A stretch of 64,000 bases of DNA from Emydura subglobosa (lineage: Eukaryota; Chordata; Testudines; Chelidae), in assembly GCA_007922225.1 (NCBI GenBank), contig ML679970.1, forward strand, positions 21,006,290-21,070,289, in the 5' to 3' direction. Each line of letters opens with the position of its first letter. The stretch's first letter is position 1. The translations under genes were made by a program, and so were the position numbers. The notes under the pieces were generated by a model. It was not told the DNA's origin. It saw only the letters and a list, made by a program, of their open reading frames with translations, and made no database searches. Shown here piece after piece: positions 35,901 to 55,489 of this stretch.

Positions 35901-37779
35901 GAAGCAACTCCCTTTCCTCTTTCAGTTTGCTGGCAAAGGGAGGAGGTAAGGGTTCTAACTCTAGTATGGGCCTCTTACTAGTAAAGGCTATAAACCCAAG
36001 GCTACCTTACCCACACTCTGCAGAAGGGACAAAACTCTGTTCTGGCTTCCTGGCTGTTGTAATGAGTATCTCTGCTCTCCATTTTAGCCTGTTCTTGGCA
36101 GTGTTTTCAGTTTCACCAAGCTTCTGCTGCTTGGAGTGGGAAAATTGACAAACTGGTAACTCTGAAGTTGGCAATGCTAAGAATGACGACAATCACTGGG
36201 ACTCTTCAGACAAGAGCACTGCATTACTTACACAGGGCCCACTTGAAAACTTAGACTTTGCAGGAGCTGATGGCAGGACTTTGAGTGCTTATTCCCTTAG
36301 AGGTGAATTTTTCAAGCACCCTCCTATTCTAGAGAAGCAGAGCCTCCTCACAATAGTAGAAGGCAGATTTATCAAACATCAGTGTGCAGTACACCTGTTA
36401 GCTTTACAGTAGCTTGCTGTCCAACTGATGAGGTGTTTTGGGCACTGGCTTGTCTCTGCTTGTGCATCCATCCAGTTGATCTATCAAATAACTTTCACAA
36501 GTGTTATGTGAGCATCTCGAGTCTTTTTTTAAACATGCATCTTTACATTAACAGCTGTTCCTATCCCTGGGGACAGGATACAAGAGGGCACAATCACAAT
36601 GGTATCCTCTCATGCTGCTGCTTGACAATTGCAGAGGAATTTCTAATGAGTTAAAATCTCCAGACTTGCACTTAAGTGTTTATGTTCCTCTAATGATCAT
36701 GTCACCATTCTGTAGTATGCCGGTTGGGGGAAACAGAACTACACTTTCTTAGGTAACATCTGGCTCTCTTCTTTGGCACTATCTGACAGTTTCAGCTATG
36801 AAGCTCATCAGACTTAACTGAAATCAGAACTAGTAGAGAGAGAGACAACTCTACTTCTAACCTACTACCCAGGCAAGAGCTATGGGTTTTTTGTGGATTT
36901 GGGGGGGGGCCTGAGGGAGAATTGAGCAGGGGAATGCCAAGACTGATTGATTGTAGAATGTAGCTGTGTGGATTAGTCTGCAGACTTCAGTATGGCTGTC
37001 AGCCTTGTCCTTCAAGGCTGCTAGAGCAACCTGTCCTCTTGGAAGAAGGGAGAATTTCCTAAGTCCTGAACAGGAAACAGGCCTTTCCAGCATTCAGAGA
37101 CTACCTCATTCCCCTAGTACTGATAGCAGAAAAGAATGCTGCTTAGTGACTGACAGGAGTTTTCAGATGGTCTCCAAGAATGGCTGGCTAGAGTCGGTCT
37201 TGCAGGAAATATGAACATGTTCTCCTACAAGATAGTATCACTATTAGACTTTGCTCTAATGAGGAGTCATTCAGTACTAATTCCTCACTAGGAGGGTCCA
37301 CTACACACTTGGTATAAAACAAAAATGGTATTTCAGCTCAACTTTTCACAACTGAACACTTCTATTTCTAGTCTATGTAGACTGTGAATACTAGTCCTGT
37401 GATCAATGTAAGAATCTCTTCTTTAGGCCTGCATAGGTATGATGTGCTGATAACTTGATTATCCAGGTGAACCCAGTCTTTTCTGAAACTACATTAGCTC
37501 TTCCATTTCTACTATAAAGATATGGCAAACTGTCTTGTATGCTCTGCTTCTCTAACAGGTTCCAGAAACCCAATACCACTCACTAGTTTGATTGTAAATT
37601 TGATTAAAATTTAAACCAGTTCAGATTAGGTGTATTGGGTTTACTTCAGTAAAGAGCAGTTCATACCAGGCTAACTTCTTTTGTTTTGACTAAACGAACA
37701 CTAATTCCATCTGACTAAACTGTGGCAAACAAAATGAAGCACAGACTGCAATAAGCTGGAGAGGAAGAGAATCATTAAG

Positions 37780-38050
37780 GATTTGCCAGTATAGCTGTAC
37801 TGGCACTCCCTCCTTAAGCAGTTTATGCTGGCTTTTACTGGCATAGATATACCAGTTCCCCAAACAAAATAGGCTCATACCAGTATAAGCACTCTTGCTT
37901 GTATAACTGCACCTCCATCAGGGCTCTTCCCAGCATAGCTGTGTCAAGTAGGGGTGAGCCTTCACAAAGGAGAACACTCTCCTTCTCTTCCCCTACCTGT
38001 GCCACACATGCTGAACCAGCAAAACTAGCTTAGACCAGACCTAAACCAGA
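37780..38050. mobile_element. MITE-like element in RAB7A intron 1
   Basis: Alternating inverted motifs (CCAGTATAGCTGTACTGGCA, ACTGGCATAGATATACCAGT, CCCAGCATAGCTGTGTC) give strong local inverted-repeat structure. The ends are not fixed. Confidence 0.5.
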
Positions 38051-38739
38051 GCAGGTCTGAGAAATTGCTCTCCAAGTGGACATGCTCTTGTCATTACTCT
38101 AACCTCAGTTTTGGTCTTCAAAAATGCAGAAAAACAGTCTGGCTTAGTGTGTGTTTGGGGAGCTGGGGGAGGGAGGGGAGTTGACTACTTGTTGAAGTGT
38201 GCGCTTTTTGAAAGCTTTGTTTCTGGGGCTGTCTCCATGACTGACAGTGAAATATGTTTGAACAAAAGTGAGGTGGCTTTTGAAGTTGCAACTTCCTTTA
38301 ACTAAAATACATTCACAAAATCATCCCCCACTAATTTAAGATGACACGGATAGCCTAAATCCATATGTAGATATTAAAGGCACAATATCAAACTTAGCTT
38401 GAAATAGCCTTTGTAAACTCTTTCAAATCTGTTGGAAGAGTAAAAGTCCTATGGAAAGCTTTCCATTACAGCACTGGTGTATAAGAACCTGCATAAGCAT
38501 GTAACTCCTTCCATAGAAGGATCTGTTTTGTCTGCAATGGGACTGAAATCTGAAACAAGACCTGGAGAAGAGAACTGAGGTGATCAAGGCCTGGCTCACT
38601 CAATGTTGAGCTGTAGCCCAGACTACTGCTGTCTAGCCTGCTGGGAGAGTGGGGTGCCCCTCCAGCAGACCCTGGAGAAACACCACAGGAAACACCACAT
38701 TGTCACTAGTCAGCGTAATAGCAATCACCACTGCCACTC

Positions 38740-39260
38740 GAAATACAGAATTGTGGGAATGGAAGGGACCTTGAAGTCAACAAGTCCTTCCCCTGCACTC
38801 ATGGCAGGACTAAATATGATCTAGACAACCCCTGAGAGGTTGATCTAACCTGCTCTTAAAAAAAATCTCCAATAACTGATTCTGCAACCTCACTAGGCAA
38901 ATTACGTCAATGCTTAACTACACTGACTGGAAAAAACTTCCTAATGTCCAACCTAAACCACCCTTGCTATAATTCAAGTCTATTGCTGCTTGTTCTATCC
39001 TCAAAGGTCAATGAGAACAATTTACCTCCCTCCTCCTTGTAATGATCTTTGATGTACTTGAAAACTGCTATTGTCTACCCTAGTCTTCTCTTCTCCTAAC
39101 TGGAAGAATTGGGTTTATTTCATCTTCCTTCAAGTCACTGTTTTCTAGACCTTTAATCACTTTTGTTGCTGTACTCTGGACTTTCTCCAATTTGTCTACA
39201 TATTTCCTGAAATATGGTACCCAAGACACACTATTCCAGTTGAGGCCTCATCAGCGCCGA
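38740..39260 (-). mobile_element. CR1 LINE 3' fragment
   Basis: Read on the minus strand it contains the end of the CR1 reverse transcriptase ORF (segment near AAGTTTTTTCCAGTCAGTGT, then TTGCCTAGTGAGGTTGCAGA) and a 3' tail with GGTCCCTTCCATTCCCACAA. On the + strand the tail shows the GGAAGGGACCTTGAAGTCAA hallmark. It is 5'-truncated, which is normal for CR1. The frame is broken. Confidence 0.85.
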
Positions 39261-40204
39261 TTAGAGCAGAATTACATGAGTAGGTATGTGAAGAGGGGCC
39301 CTGCCCCTGTGGGGAATTAAGGTGGGGAGATGGATCCTGGTGGTCTTACCTTCCCAACTGATGCAGCAGTGTCTTCCTGGATGTGACCGGGGTGGGGGCA
39401 GCAACTTCTAGCAGTCATTGTCAGTGCTGCTGGATGGCGCCATGTGGTGAGATGCCCCCCTGGCCTGCCATCTCTACTTCCCAGGATAGGACCAACGCAC
39501 CACTTGACCAGCCTACTAATCCATTCCTCTCCCCCTTCCCCACAAGTACCTGGGGCCTCAATGGGGAGGTGGGCAGGGATGCTAACTTCAATCTCCTTGC
39601 CTCTGGGGAAAATCACTATTGAGCTAACATCACAATTTTCTTGTGGTCCCTAAAATTGTTACTTACACAGGGGTTAAGGCATAAAAATCTGACTTAGTAT
39701 AGCACTGCTGAGTGGAGTCAGTGAGAGTAAATAGCCAACATGTCTCTTGCCAAGATAGTATTGAACAGCTGACACTGCTGGTCAATGGCAAATGGTATCA
39801 GTGACACTTACTAGAATGATTTGATGCAAGCAGTAGCCCTAGTAGAACATCCTTGCCCAGGAAAGGGCCCCATTGGAAAGGGGAGGAGAGGGGCGGAGTG
39901 CTAAAACTGGATGAAACAGCAAGATGAGTGTAACCAACTTTAAAGTTTGTTTAAATGCTACTGCTTTTAAATATTTAAAATATTCCTGAGTCTTTCTAGA
40001 AAACCTACTGAGATGTATAGGCCTCCACAAACTGCTAAACTAGTGAATTATGGGGTGCCCTCTCTCTGTGGAACCAATAGATTATTCTGCAGTAGCTAAA
40101 CTTTGTATAAGCACAAAGCAGTACTGAATCTACATAAACTGAAGTATTCCTACAGGGTTTTAAACTGGTTTAACCCTGACTTATCTCGATTGTGGAAGTG
40201 CCTA

Positions 40205-40320
40205 GGAGCACAAGCCTTGGTGTAGGACCACATTGTGCTAGGCACTGTACGAACAGAATAATAGTCCCATGCTCTACAAAGTACATAATCTAAGATGAGA
40301 TGGCAGGTGGATATAGACAG
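40205..40320. repeat. CORE-SINE-like repeat fragment
   Basis: ATTGTGCTAGGCACTGTACG, then GTCCCATGCTCTACAAAG, then TACATAATCTAAGATGAGAT matches a widespread amniote repeat motif. A related piece follows the MITE at 56370. Confidence 0.55.
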
Positions 40321-42219
40321 ATGGAGAGCATAAGGAAACTATTTATGCAGACAAGCTCAGAATGGCAATAGAGTATGAGAACTAACCATCTATGCTGTGC
40401 TGAGAGTAACACTTAAAATGCCACTATAGTAGAATCCCATCTATGCTGGCCAGCCAAATGCTTTAGAGAACAATATCTGAACTTGGGTCCTTCTACTTCT
40501 AGCCTAGTGAAGAGACCTCCAAAGTAGAAACTGTCAACTGTTCAGCCCAACAATCAGTGACTCCAAGTACCTACCAGTGTTTTCAAAAATCTGCTGATGG
40601 CACATCTGACTCTTTTTAGAAGTTTACAGTGCGGAAAGGTCCTGTCAAATAATTGACTGAAGACCCATACATCATACACTAATCTAAATATGACTTCCCT
40701 ATTTACCTCCAAACTGCCTCAGTACAAGCTTGAGTCCTAATTCTTTGGGGGAAATAATGGTGTGACATCCAGGACAGTTTGGCATATTTTCATATACTTC
40801 TAGTTGCCTCAGTTTGCTAGCTGAGATACTCCTTCTAGTCAAGTGCATTCAAACTGGAATGAGGAGACCAACTTCTGACACTAGGCCTGACTGCTAAAAT
40901 GGCACAGGATTTGCTAACAGGCTTATTCCAAATGTAACTTCCTGTATATGTTGTGTACAAGAACTAGTGTAGCATTGCAGTCTCTGTAAAGGGATCTTAT
41001 TGACCCCTCTGGGGAGTCGAGGAGCCTTCCCCATCTCCTCTGACTGTATAGGACAAGGACTTTGTATCCCCTTTGAAGTGTGCCATGCTTCCTACAGCAC
41101 ATTAAGGTAAGCTGACAAATTGTGTGCATAACGGAACAAATCACTTGAAATGGTAGGAGAGAGAACAGGTAGTTTCTAGAGAACTCTAGATGGGCACACT
41201 ATAGGTGATGCCTCTCTCAAGGTAATGCTGAAGTAGTTTGTCCCTTAAACCCACAGTAGTAGGTTAGTTTTGGGGTTTTTTGGTTTTTTCCTCTTGCAAT
41301 ACTCTGGAAAAGCAGCTTTCTCCATGTCTGCTGGCTGCCATGCAAGCGATCCCTTGCAGCTGTCCCTAATTTTGTATTTTTTTTATTTAGAGCATCAGCT
41401 AGGATAAACTGATTTGCAGCAGTTGAATGAACTGGAGTAGCACTGAAGTGATAGACCTTAGGAGGAGATGGTAGTAGCACACAGGCACTTAGACCTCATC
41501 TGAGGTAAAGTGCAATTTACCAGTAAAAACCTCTCCACTTCTGCCCCCATAAAAGGTGTCAAGAACTCTTGTCCTCCTTACACTTCACTATCCAGAATTA
41601 ATCTTGGAAGGAGCCAAATTCCTGCAGCACTCTGTGAAATCATGCCAAGACACACATTAAACAGCTGCTAGCCTGGTTCTGCTAGTTCAGATACTTTTTT
41701 TCTAAACCCTGCTTGAGATTCGCCTTTAGATTAGCTCTTCGTTCTCCAATCCTTGTCTCCACAGTCAGTTTACTGGCATGGCTTTTGATCCACATGGAGT
41801 AATACAACACAACTGTCCATGGAAAAATAGAAAGCTCTTAACTGTTTTTCTGCATCTTGTGCAACACAAGAATTAAAACACAACTCTTCCTGACTCGTAG
41901 AGCCTTGGCAACCATTTCTGCTAAAACTGTCTCTTCAAATGTAATGTGAAATTGGGACTTGCATGCAAGGATTCCAGTTTAATTCCATTGGATCCTCTTT
42001 GGAGGGGGGTGGAGGGGATGTGTTTGCAGAGCAGTCAGTAACCACTTTTTCTAGTCTGAGCAGCTATGCTAAGTTTCATGGCTTAGTGCCTCTGCACATA
42101 CCATCATGATCTAGACTCCAGTTGAAAACTGACAGATCCTTATAGGAATGGTACTAGTAAAGCTTCCTGTCATGATGGTTCTCTTGCTTTTGCATAGTGT
42201 CCTCCTCATTACTCTAGAG

Positions 42220-42493
42220 CAGTGGTTCTCAAGCGGTGGTACACGCACCACTGGTCGTACTTACGAGAAGGCTGGGTGGTACGTGAGCTGTACTGTGCTG
42301 CCGAATCTGCTGCCGGAAGTGCCTTCCCACCCGCCCTTGCGAAACCTTGCTGCTGAAAATGGGCAAATGGCAGAAGGGTTTCAGTGGCAGGCATCATTTC
42401 CCCCATGTAAGCAGCCACAAATCCCTCCCGCCACTGCCGCAAGTCCCCTCTTTTTCCCCAAGTGGTACAGGGGGGAGGGGGTGAGAACCGTTG
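42220..42493. mobile_element. hAT non-autonomous element with perfect 8-bp target duplication
   Basis: The ends are CAGTGGTTCTCAAGCGG and GGTGAGAACCGTTG. The flanking CTCTAGAG at 42212-42219 and 42494-42501 is identical, so the insertion is well defined at 274 bp. No transposase is present. It lies near the 3' end of RAB7A intron 1. Confidence 0.92.
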
Positions 42494-43253
42494 CTCTAGA
42501 GCACCTAATACTTCCCTCTTAGCGTGACTAATTTACCTAGCAGTAGAACTCTAATCTGAGCTTCGTGCTCTCACAAGGAGACTTGATAGGGACAGAAGCC
42601 TTCCTCTAATGTAGTGTGGCTTATTGGTGTGATTTAGACTACATTAGCTAAGCTTAACATTAAACTTTCCTGTCCATCTGTGTGGCTCCCCATTGCTAGA
42701 CATAGGACACCCAGAAAGTAGTGTGCTAACTCACTCTGTTCTAAGCATAGATAAACTGATTTCCTTTGTCCATCTGAGGTTGGGCTAAAAGTAGCTAAAT
42801 GCCCCTTCAGTGGTCAGTTTGGGCCAACATGTCCAGAAAGCAGCCAGACAGACCAACCCTGTAGATAACTTGGTTTGTTCAGTGGGGGCTGTAGGTCAGC
42901 CTTCAGTAGCAGAGGTGGGCAAATTAAATCTATGCCATAAAGTTGGTATAAATAGTGTGAGGCACTGGAAGCATAAACCAATGAGCAATCATTAATTAGT
43001 AACTTGGTGAGTCAATACTAATTGCACTCTAAACCTCCTGAAATGTCTTTGATTGCATTTAAAACTTTCAGGTATACAGGATTGATCCCCTCTAATGTGT
43101 TGCTTTCTGAGCAAATGTGAGCGGCTAGATTTCTGTGAGCTGTTTCTATCCCAAATTAACTACTTTGTCTTGTAGATTCCTGACTTATTTTGATCATGTG
43201 CAGTCAATTCCTCATCAGTGATGGAACTAATTTCTTTCCTTTCAGTTTGAAAG

Positions 43254-49861
<6,608 letters not shown>

Positions 49862-51100
49862 GATGGAGATGGAGGGGTTGAGCACAGTCCTTCACAAACA
49901 GATCACACTTAGGCCTTCAAACACACAGCCCCTCTTCTGTGTAAAAACAAACAAAATAAACTCCCATCTCCAACTGCCAAAAGTAAGCCCATTTCTCTAC
50001 CCAGAGCTCATCCATGTCCCTACGTCCTTCCACATCACACCACTTCATGGTAACAGACCTTTTCTCTTAGTTTAAATGGAAACTCTTATGTATGTTTGGA
50101 ACTTAAGCTAATTTCAGGTGTCCAATGGAAAAACTGTTTACAGGTAATCTGTGTAACAATTGACATACATTTTTAACTGTCTTGTGTTCCCCTGTGAAGG
50201 CTGCAACTGGAAAGGCTGATTACCCATAGTTCATTGCAAGCTCAGCACTCAGTCCAATTAGGTTTGAGTTTTGTATGTATCTCTGTTAATGCTTGTTACT
50301 TTTAACTAATCAGATCTTTTTACAGTATCCATGTATTATGTAATGCTTCTTTAGGAAACAAATCTTATAGTACATGTTAATATATGCAACCAATTAAAAA
50401 TGTATAAATTAGTGTAAAATTCTTGAATTACATGTTTAAATACTGAAACACAGATTCACTAGGAAGTGAGGAGGACACTGAAATGCAGTGTGCTAGCAAT
50501 GAAGTCCAGATAGAGGCAGTATTCTGTATAGTAAAAGCAAGGATTATGTAAACCTTTTTATTGACTTTAAGAGCTGAAAAGCTTCATCTCCTGGAAAATG
50601 TCTGGCTTCTTTGTATCTAAATTTTCAAAGGCTGATTTGCGTAACAGTGATATGCACACTGGATTATTGGATTCAAAAATTAAATACAGCTATCAAATGA
50701 TCATCTTGTTTGTTCACCTTCCCCACCCACTTAACTTTTTTTTTAATATCCCACAAAGAATGCAAAAAGGCGTCTGATGTGAGGTGTTCCACTGACTTAC
50801 CTGTGTAGAAGGAGCTCATCTTTCCCTTTGCTGGGTTGAGGTAGTCATCCCTTGACAAATGACTTGGACTATAAATCTTTCCTTCCCTCCTCCTGACCAC
50901 TCATCTGGAATTTTTGGTAGCAAAAACTTGGTAGTCCCCTCCCTTTCCTCTTCTTTTCCCTGGTCCATGTTCTTGCATTTGTAGCTTGCTTAAATGGAGC
51001 ACTTCTACCTGTTTTCCAGGGGTCTACAGTCTAGTATGTAGGCTGAGCTCTTCTGTAAAGAGACAAACATGATGCCAATAAACTTAACAAGAACAAAACT
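49862..51100 (+). other. RAB7A: RAB7A 3'UTR
   Basis: This is the unbroken exon after the stop codon. An early AATAAA occurs at about 49955 (within ACAAAATAAACTC), but the signal at 51077-51082 followed by a T-rich downstream element fits the expected UTR length of roughly 1.2 kb. Alternative early polyadenylation is possible. The end is accurate to about 15 bases. Confidence 0.75.
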
Positions 51101-51122
51101 TCTGTTTTTTCTCCTTGTTTCT
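51077..51122 (+). terminator. RAB7A poly(A) signal and downstream T-rich element
   Basis: A canonical AATAAA at 51077-51082 is followed 20-40 bases later by a T/GT-rich stretch (TCTGTTTTTTCTCC). This is the classical vertebrate cleavage arrangement. Confidence 0.75.
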
Positions 51123-52890
51123 GATTGTCTTCTCTACTACTAAACTGTCCCCACCCTCTGTATGGTAACTCTGGTAACTAAGTTAAAATGAGCTCTTGCT
51201 AAATGGAGTGTGTAGTAGCTTCATAAATTCTTTGCTCTGTAGAAAACAGCACTGATCTTTGTGTAGCTTTAATTAAACTTGTGAATAATAGAAATGAGCA
51301 GGCCTTTTACCTGCGTGCTGTATCTCCTCAAGCTTTTTCTTTGGAGACTCCAGCAGAAGCTGGAACAGATTATGGGGAAGCTGGAGTGCTAATAGTCCAC
51401 TCACTCTATAACAGAGTTGGCTTTGGTGTACTTCTGGTCTCTGATCCTCTTGAGGAGACCTAGGCTATGCCTGTAAGACCACCTTGTTAACATAATGTGG
51501 CTGATATATCCACCCTGCATGGTGGTCCTTGTGCTCTGCAGAACAGGTGGTCTCTAATGCATACAACCAGCTGCTCTTCTGTCTGTTGCAGAAGTATTGC
51601 ATTAACACTTCAGTGCTGTGGAATCTTTCAGTCCCTTCTCCCTCTGTCTTTGCACAAACTGTTAACCCCAACCCTGCCTGCTGCTAAAGACAAATGGACC
51701 AAGTCAAGGAGGTGGGGCAGGGAAGGAAAAGGCAACCCAGCTCCAACTTTTCTTTTTGTTTGTTGCAGTACCTACAAAGACCTGAATTCTATCACTAGCT
51801 TTTTATACTAAACCTAGTGCTGGTTTCCTTGTTAGACCATGCTCTTTGACTATGGTGTGGCAGCCAGTCACAGGACTCAAGCTGCAAGGGCAGAAAAAGT
51901 GCTTAATACAGCAAGCACATGTAGGGGGATGGAAGAACTCCTAGCTGCTGAGGGGGGGAAGGCTATCCCTGTTCCCCCTGCTTTACAGCTAAAGTCTGGA
52001 CTAAGTAAAACTTAGATTGTATTGTGGGAAGGGAGGTTGCTGCCTGGGCCCTATGCTCTATTATGAGCAGGCCCCTATCTCCTATAGCCCTCAGCCTTAA
52101 AGTCAAACTCCCACCTGGAACTCTGTTCTAGCACAGCAAGCCTCTCAACCCTACAATCAACTCATTCTCCAAGAGGAAACACTCCCAATCCTGCAAACTT
52201 TTGCCTGGAGGTGTGCTGAGTGACCTGCACTTACAGGCTGAAAGCATCCTCCCCTTCTTAATTTGGAGAGCGGGGGTTTCCTTCAGCACTCTAAGCATCT
52301 TCTTCTTCATGGGCTGGCTCTATGGTGCAGCAGGCTCCGTTACAAGTCCTGTGACTTCATTAAAGCTGTACTTATATTCCTGGGGAGGCTGTGATGGTGC
52401 ACTGTTCTTTCTCCTGCTGTCCCTTCCCCTGGCATTGAGTGCTGACCCTGCAGCACTGAGAGCCCCCTGCATGGCAGCACAGACGCCTAGCTATTTACTA
52501 GGATTGTTGGTTCTCTTTCCCCTATGGCAGGCAGCAATTAGACGTAACAGAGACTGCAAGATAGCTTGAGTAGCCTTCAGGTGGCCATAGACCAAGGTGT
52601 CCTGGGCTTAGGACACAACCTCTTGTTCAGCAAAGTCAAAAGGCATAAGAATGACATTTTAGGCTGGTCTGATGGCTTTCAAAACACAGGCCCTGCCTGG
52701 CCAAGAGATGCTGCTGCTCATAAATAAAAGCAGTAACTATCACCTGTTTCTTTCTGAAATCGTCCCAATTCTCTTGCACAGTCTGCTGCCAGGCCCAGCC
52801 TTCGTGCATCTCTGCAAATCCCACTTCAAAACATGTCAATTTCTTTCCTCTCAGTTCTACTTTTGTTTTAATTTAATCTCTCAAATTAAT
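51123..52890. other. Intergenic downstream of RAB7A
   Basis: No exon or repeat could be assigned. The frame at 52201-52569 (122 codons) is hydrophobic in places, but I see no homology, splice context or start signal that supports it. Confidence 0.5.
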
Positions 52891-52904
52891 CAGCTAAATT
52901 GACA

Positions 52905-53530
52905 AGTAAGCCTGTGGGTAGAGCCAGGCTCCAGGGCTGGGGAAGCCCTGGGTTCTCTGCCTGGCTTTCTGGGAACCGGGCTTTGAGCCTGGGAGGGGAG
53001 CTGCCACCTGGGTAAGTTACAGGCGGCTGCTGCCTAGCTGCCAGCCCGGGAGGTGGGCGACTGCCACCCAATCCGAGCTGGGGCGGAGGAGGCTTCCAGG
53101 CAGGCTGGGCCCCGGGGATGTGGTCAGGCAGCTGCTGCTTATCTTCTTGGCTCAGAGCCAGGGCACGGGTGGCAGCTACCCAGCTGCGAGTCCAGCTTGC
53201 AGACACAGGAGGCTGCTGCTGCCGGGTTCCCACCTGGGAGCTGGGACTGGTTGGGATGCGGGTGGCTGCCACCTGGCTTCCTGAAAAGATGGCAGCTGCC
53301 GCCTGGTGTCCCAAGAAGCTGATGGCTGCCGCCTAGCTTTCCAGGACTGGGACGGCTGCTGTCTAACTCCCAGCTAGGAGGTGGGACCACGCGGGAAGCC
53401 AGCGCCTGCCTCTCCCAGAAGCTGGCGGCAGCTGTCTGCCTCCCCTCAATGGGTTTTTTGCTGCATGCCCTCTGCCTGTGTCTCGCGTACCCCCAGGGGT
53501 ATGTGTACCACAGGTTGAGAAACTATATTC
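52905..53530. repeat. GC-rich degenerate minisatellite ending in a hAT-like terminus
   Basis: Variants of the unit GGCAGCTGCCGCCTGG...CC recur about ten times (for example near 53000, 53160, 53260, 53290, 53325). The block ends with ACCCCCAGGGGTATGTGTAC and CAGGTTGAGAAAC, a right end like those of hAT elements. The left terminus was not found. Long frames on both strands are products of the repeat. Confidence 0.6.
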
Positions 53531-54059
53531 TAAAGAAACAAAAACTGACCCTGCAGATTAGCCAAACGCAGCTGTAGCCTAATGAGTCTTCAGACATTGA
53601 GGTGGCTCAGTTTCTGGTCCCACAATTGTTTTGAGGCACAGGAAGCAGGGCTGACACTGCTTGGCCTGACCTCACCTGCTTGCCTGCTGGCTAAGAATGA
53701 GATCTGAGACAGCATGGGTGCTTGGCAACTAGCATTAGCAGGCTGATGTGCTGACTCACTTTTCCTGATCAGTATCTAGCATCAGCATCCAACCAGCATC
53801 TACCTGGCACAAAAGCAGATAAAGGAAAAGGCTCAGTCAGTACGGGGAGGGGGGGCAGACGAGTACATCACCCCTGGGTTCTCACATGCACCAATATGGC
53901 CTGTGCAGTGAAGTGGGAGCCAGGGCTGCAATTCCTAGCTTGGGTAAGTCTCTGTGCTTCAGTGACCGACATGGCACCCCCCTTCCACCCCCCAAGGGAC
54001 CGGGGTGTGAGGCTGAATTCATCAATGGGTGAAGTACTTTGAAGACGGTTGTGTTACAC

Positions 54060-55100
54060 TAACCAGTGCTAGGAGCGCCCCGCCCCGCACCTCTCAAACA
54101 CGCGGGTCTGACTCCACCGGGCTGCGAGTCTGGGGATCTCAGCCCAGCACAGCGCTCCCGTCCCAGCATCCCTCACCGCTGTGCGGAGCGGCCTCAGCGG
54201 CCGGCTCAGAGAACGACCCACAAGAAAAGCCCGGCTGCCGCCCGCCTGGCGGGATGGTTAAAGCGCAGGGCTCACGCAGCAGCCTGGCTTGTGCACGGAG
54301 GGTGGGAGAAGCTGTAGGGGAAGCGCAGGGCCGGGCCAGGGCAGGGCAGGGCGGTAATGGCTGGGAGCGGGCAATGGGCGGGGTGAGAGGGGCAGGACGG
54401 AGCAAAAGGAGAAGCCAAAGGGCCCTGGCTGGGCGGAAGAGGCTACGGCGGCTCCTGTCCCTCTGGCTCCTCTCCACCGAGCAGGTCAGTGCAGCTCCGG
54501 GCCGGGGGAGCGGAACTGCTGCTGCTACTGCTGCGCCCGGCCCGACCCTGTAACCCTAAAACTCCCGCCTCGGCTCAGCCCCGGGCGGCAGAGTCCCTCC
54601 CCTCAGGGCGTGAGGCCAGCCCCGAGCGGGGCGGGGCGCGCGGCGCTGCTCTGGAGGCAGGTGTGTGAGCCGAGGCCGGGCCGCAAGCAGCCGCCCTGGG
54701 TGGGCCTCGTCTGCTCCTCGCAGCTCCGGGGGCATCTCCCCAGTGCCCCCTGCTCCCTGCCGGCCTCTCGGCTGAGCCAGCGGGGCCCGGCGGCCGTGCA
54801 GGAGCACGGCGCCATGGGGGGGTTGGCATTCCGGCCCTCTAAGCGCCCACAGCCTGCTGGGGGTGATCATCGCGCCAGCGCCCTCCCACCCCTGCCTCTG
54901 CGGCTTCCCGCGGCGAGCTGAGCTCAGCCGCTCCCGCACCGCCTAGCAGCCGCCAGTCCCCCCCATTCACCAATGAAGTGTTCTGCCGTCATGGAGACGG
55001 TGACGTCACAAGGCCGGGGGCGCGGGAGGGGGGGGGGGGGGGGGGGCAGTGTGCAGAACGGTCCAGCCGCCGCATCTGTGGTCCGTGTCAGCGGAGGGGC
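54060..55100. promoter_or_regulatory. CpG island, gene unassigned
   Basis: The stretch is dense in CpG and GC boxes (GGGCGG types), with a CCAAT box at about 54970, a perfect CRE at 55001-55008 and a 19-base G-run at 55028-55046. Donor-like GAGCAG|GTCAGT occurs at about 54485. No coding exon could be recognised, so it may be the promoter of the next gene, a non-coding transcript or an orphan island. Confidence 0.6.
55001..55008. promoter_or_regulatory. Consensus CRE (TGACGTCA)
   Basis: A perfect 8-bp palindromic CREB/ATF site lies inside the CpG island, about 30 bp after a CCAAT box. Confidence 0.65.
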
Positions 55101-55299
55101 ATAGGGATAGCGGGATGGGTTGGGGCACGGGATATTCCCCAGCTCAGCCCTGGGTGTATTTGGAGAAGGGAGTTTTTAGGGGGAGCCCAAGGTGGGAGGG
55201 AGAATCCAGCCTATGACTGGCTTTTGCTGCTTATTTGGATCTGTAGGACGATCAATCCCTAGAATCTCCCTGCTCAGTATCTCAAAGAAAGGGCTTTTC

Positions 55300-55485
55300 A
55301 AACGGTTATTTAAGTCTCATGGGCTCCTGGGAGGTGGGTAAATATCAACCCCCCCATTTTCCAGATGGGGCTCTCGAGGCACAGAGAAGTGGAGTGATGT
55401 GCCCACAGAGAGTTAGTCAGTAACAGAGCTCAAAATATAACTAAGCACTCCTGGCTCTCAGGCCCCTGCTCTAACACCTGATGAT
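55300..55485 (-). repeat. MIR/CORE-SINE-like copy
   Basis: The + strand shows TTTTCCAGATGGGGCTCTCG, AGGCACAGAGAAGTGGAG and CTCAGGCCCCTGCTCTAACA in reversed MIR order. Confidence 0.7.
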
Positions 55486-55489
55486 GGCT

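Larger units (their letters stand above)
22005..43245 (+). other. RAB7A: RAB7A intron 1 (21.2 kb)
   Basis: The intron runs from GTGAGT to a pyrimidine-rich acceptor (TTTCTTTCCTTTCAG). No other gene is supported inside it. The repeats I recognise are MITE-like copies near 25.29, 29.8, 30.76 and 37.78 kb, hAT-type elements at 28693 and 42220, a dispersed-repeat fragment at 32905, a CR1 tail at 38740, a CORE-like fragment at 40205, and G-runs at 23354-23366 and about 33893-33905. In the rest, including 22.4-25.2, 25.6-28.6, 31.0-32.9, 33.9-37.7 and 40.4-42.2 kb, I see nothing beyond ordinary AT-rich intron. Confidence 0.85.

Noticed and set aside
52201..52569. 122-codon partly hydrophobic frame downstream of RAB7A
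   Set aside because: No homology, no splice context and no CpG island nearby. It is likely chance.
52886..53390. Frames of 83-142 codons on both strands
   Set aside because: They are translations of a GC-rich minisatellite.
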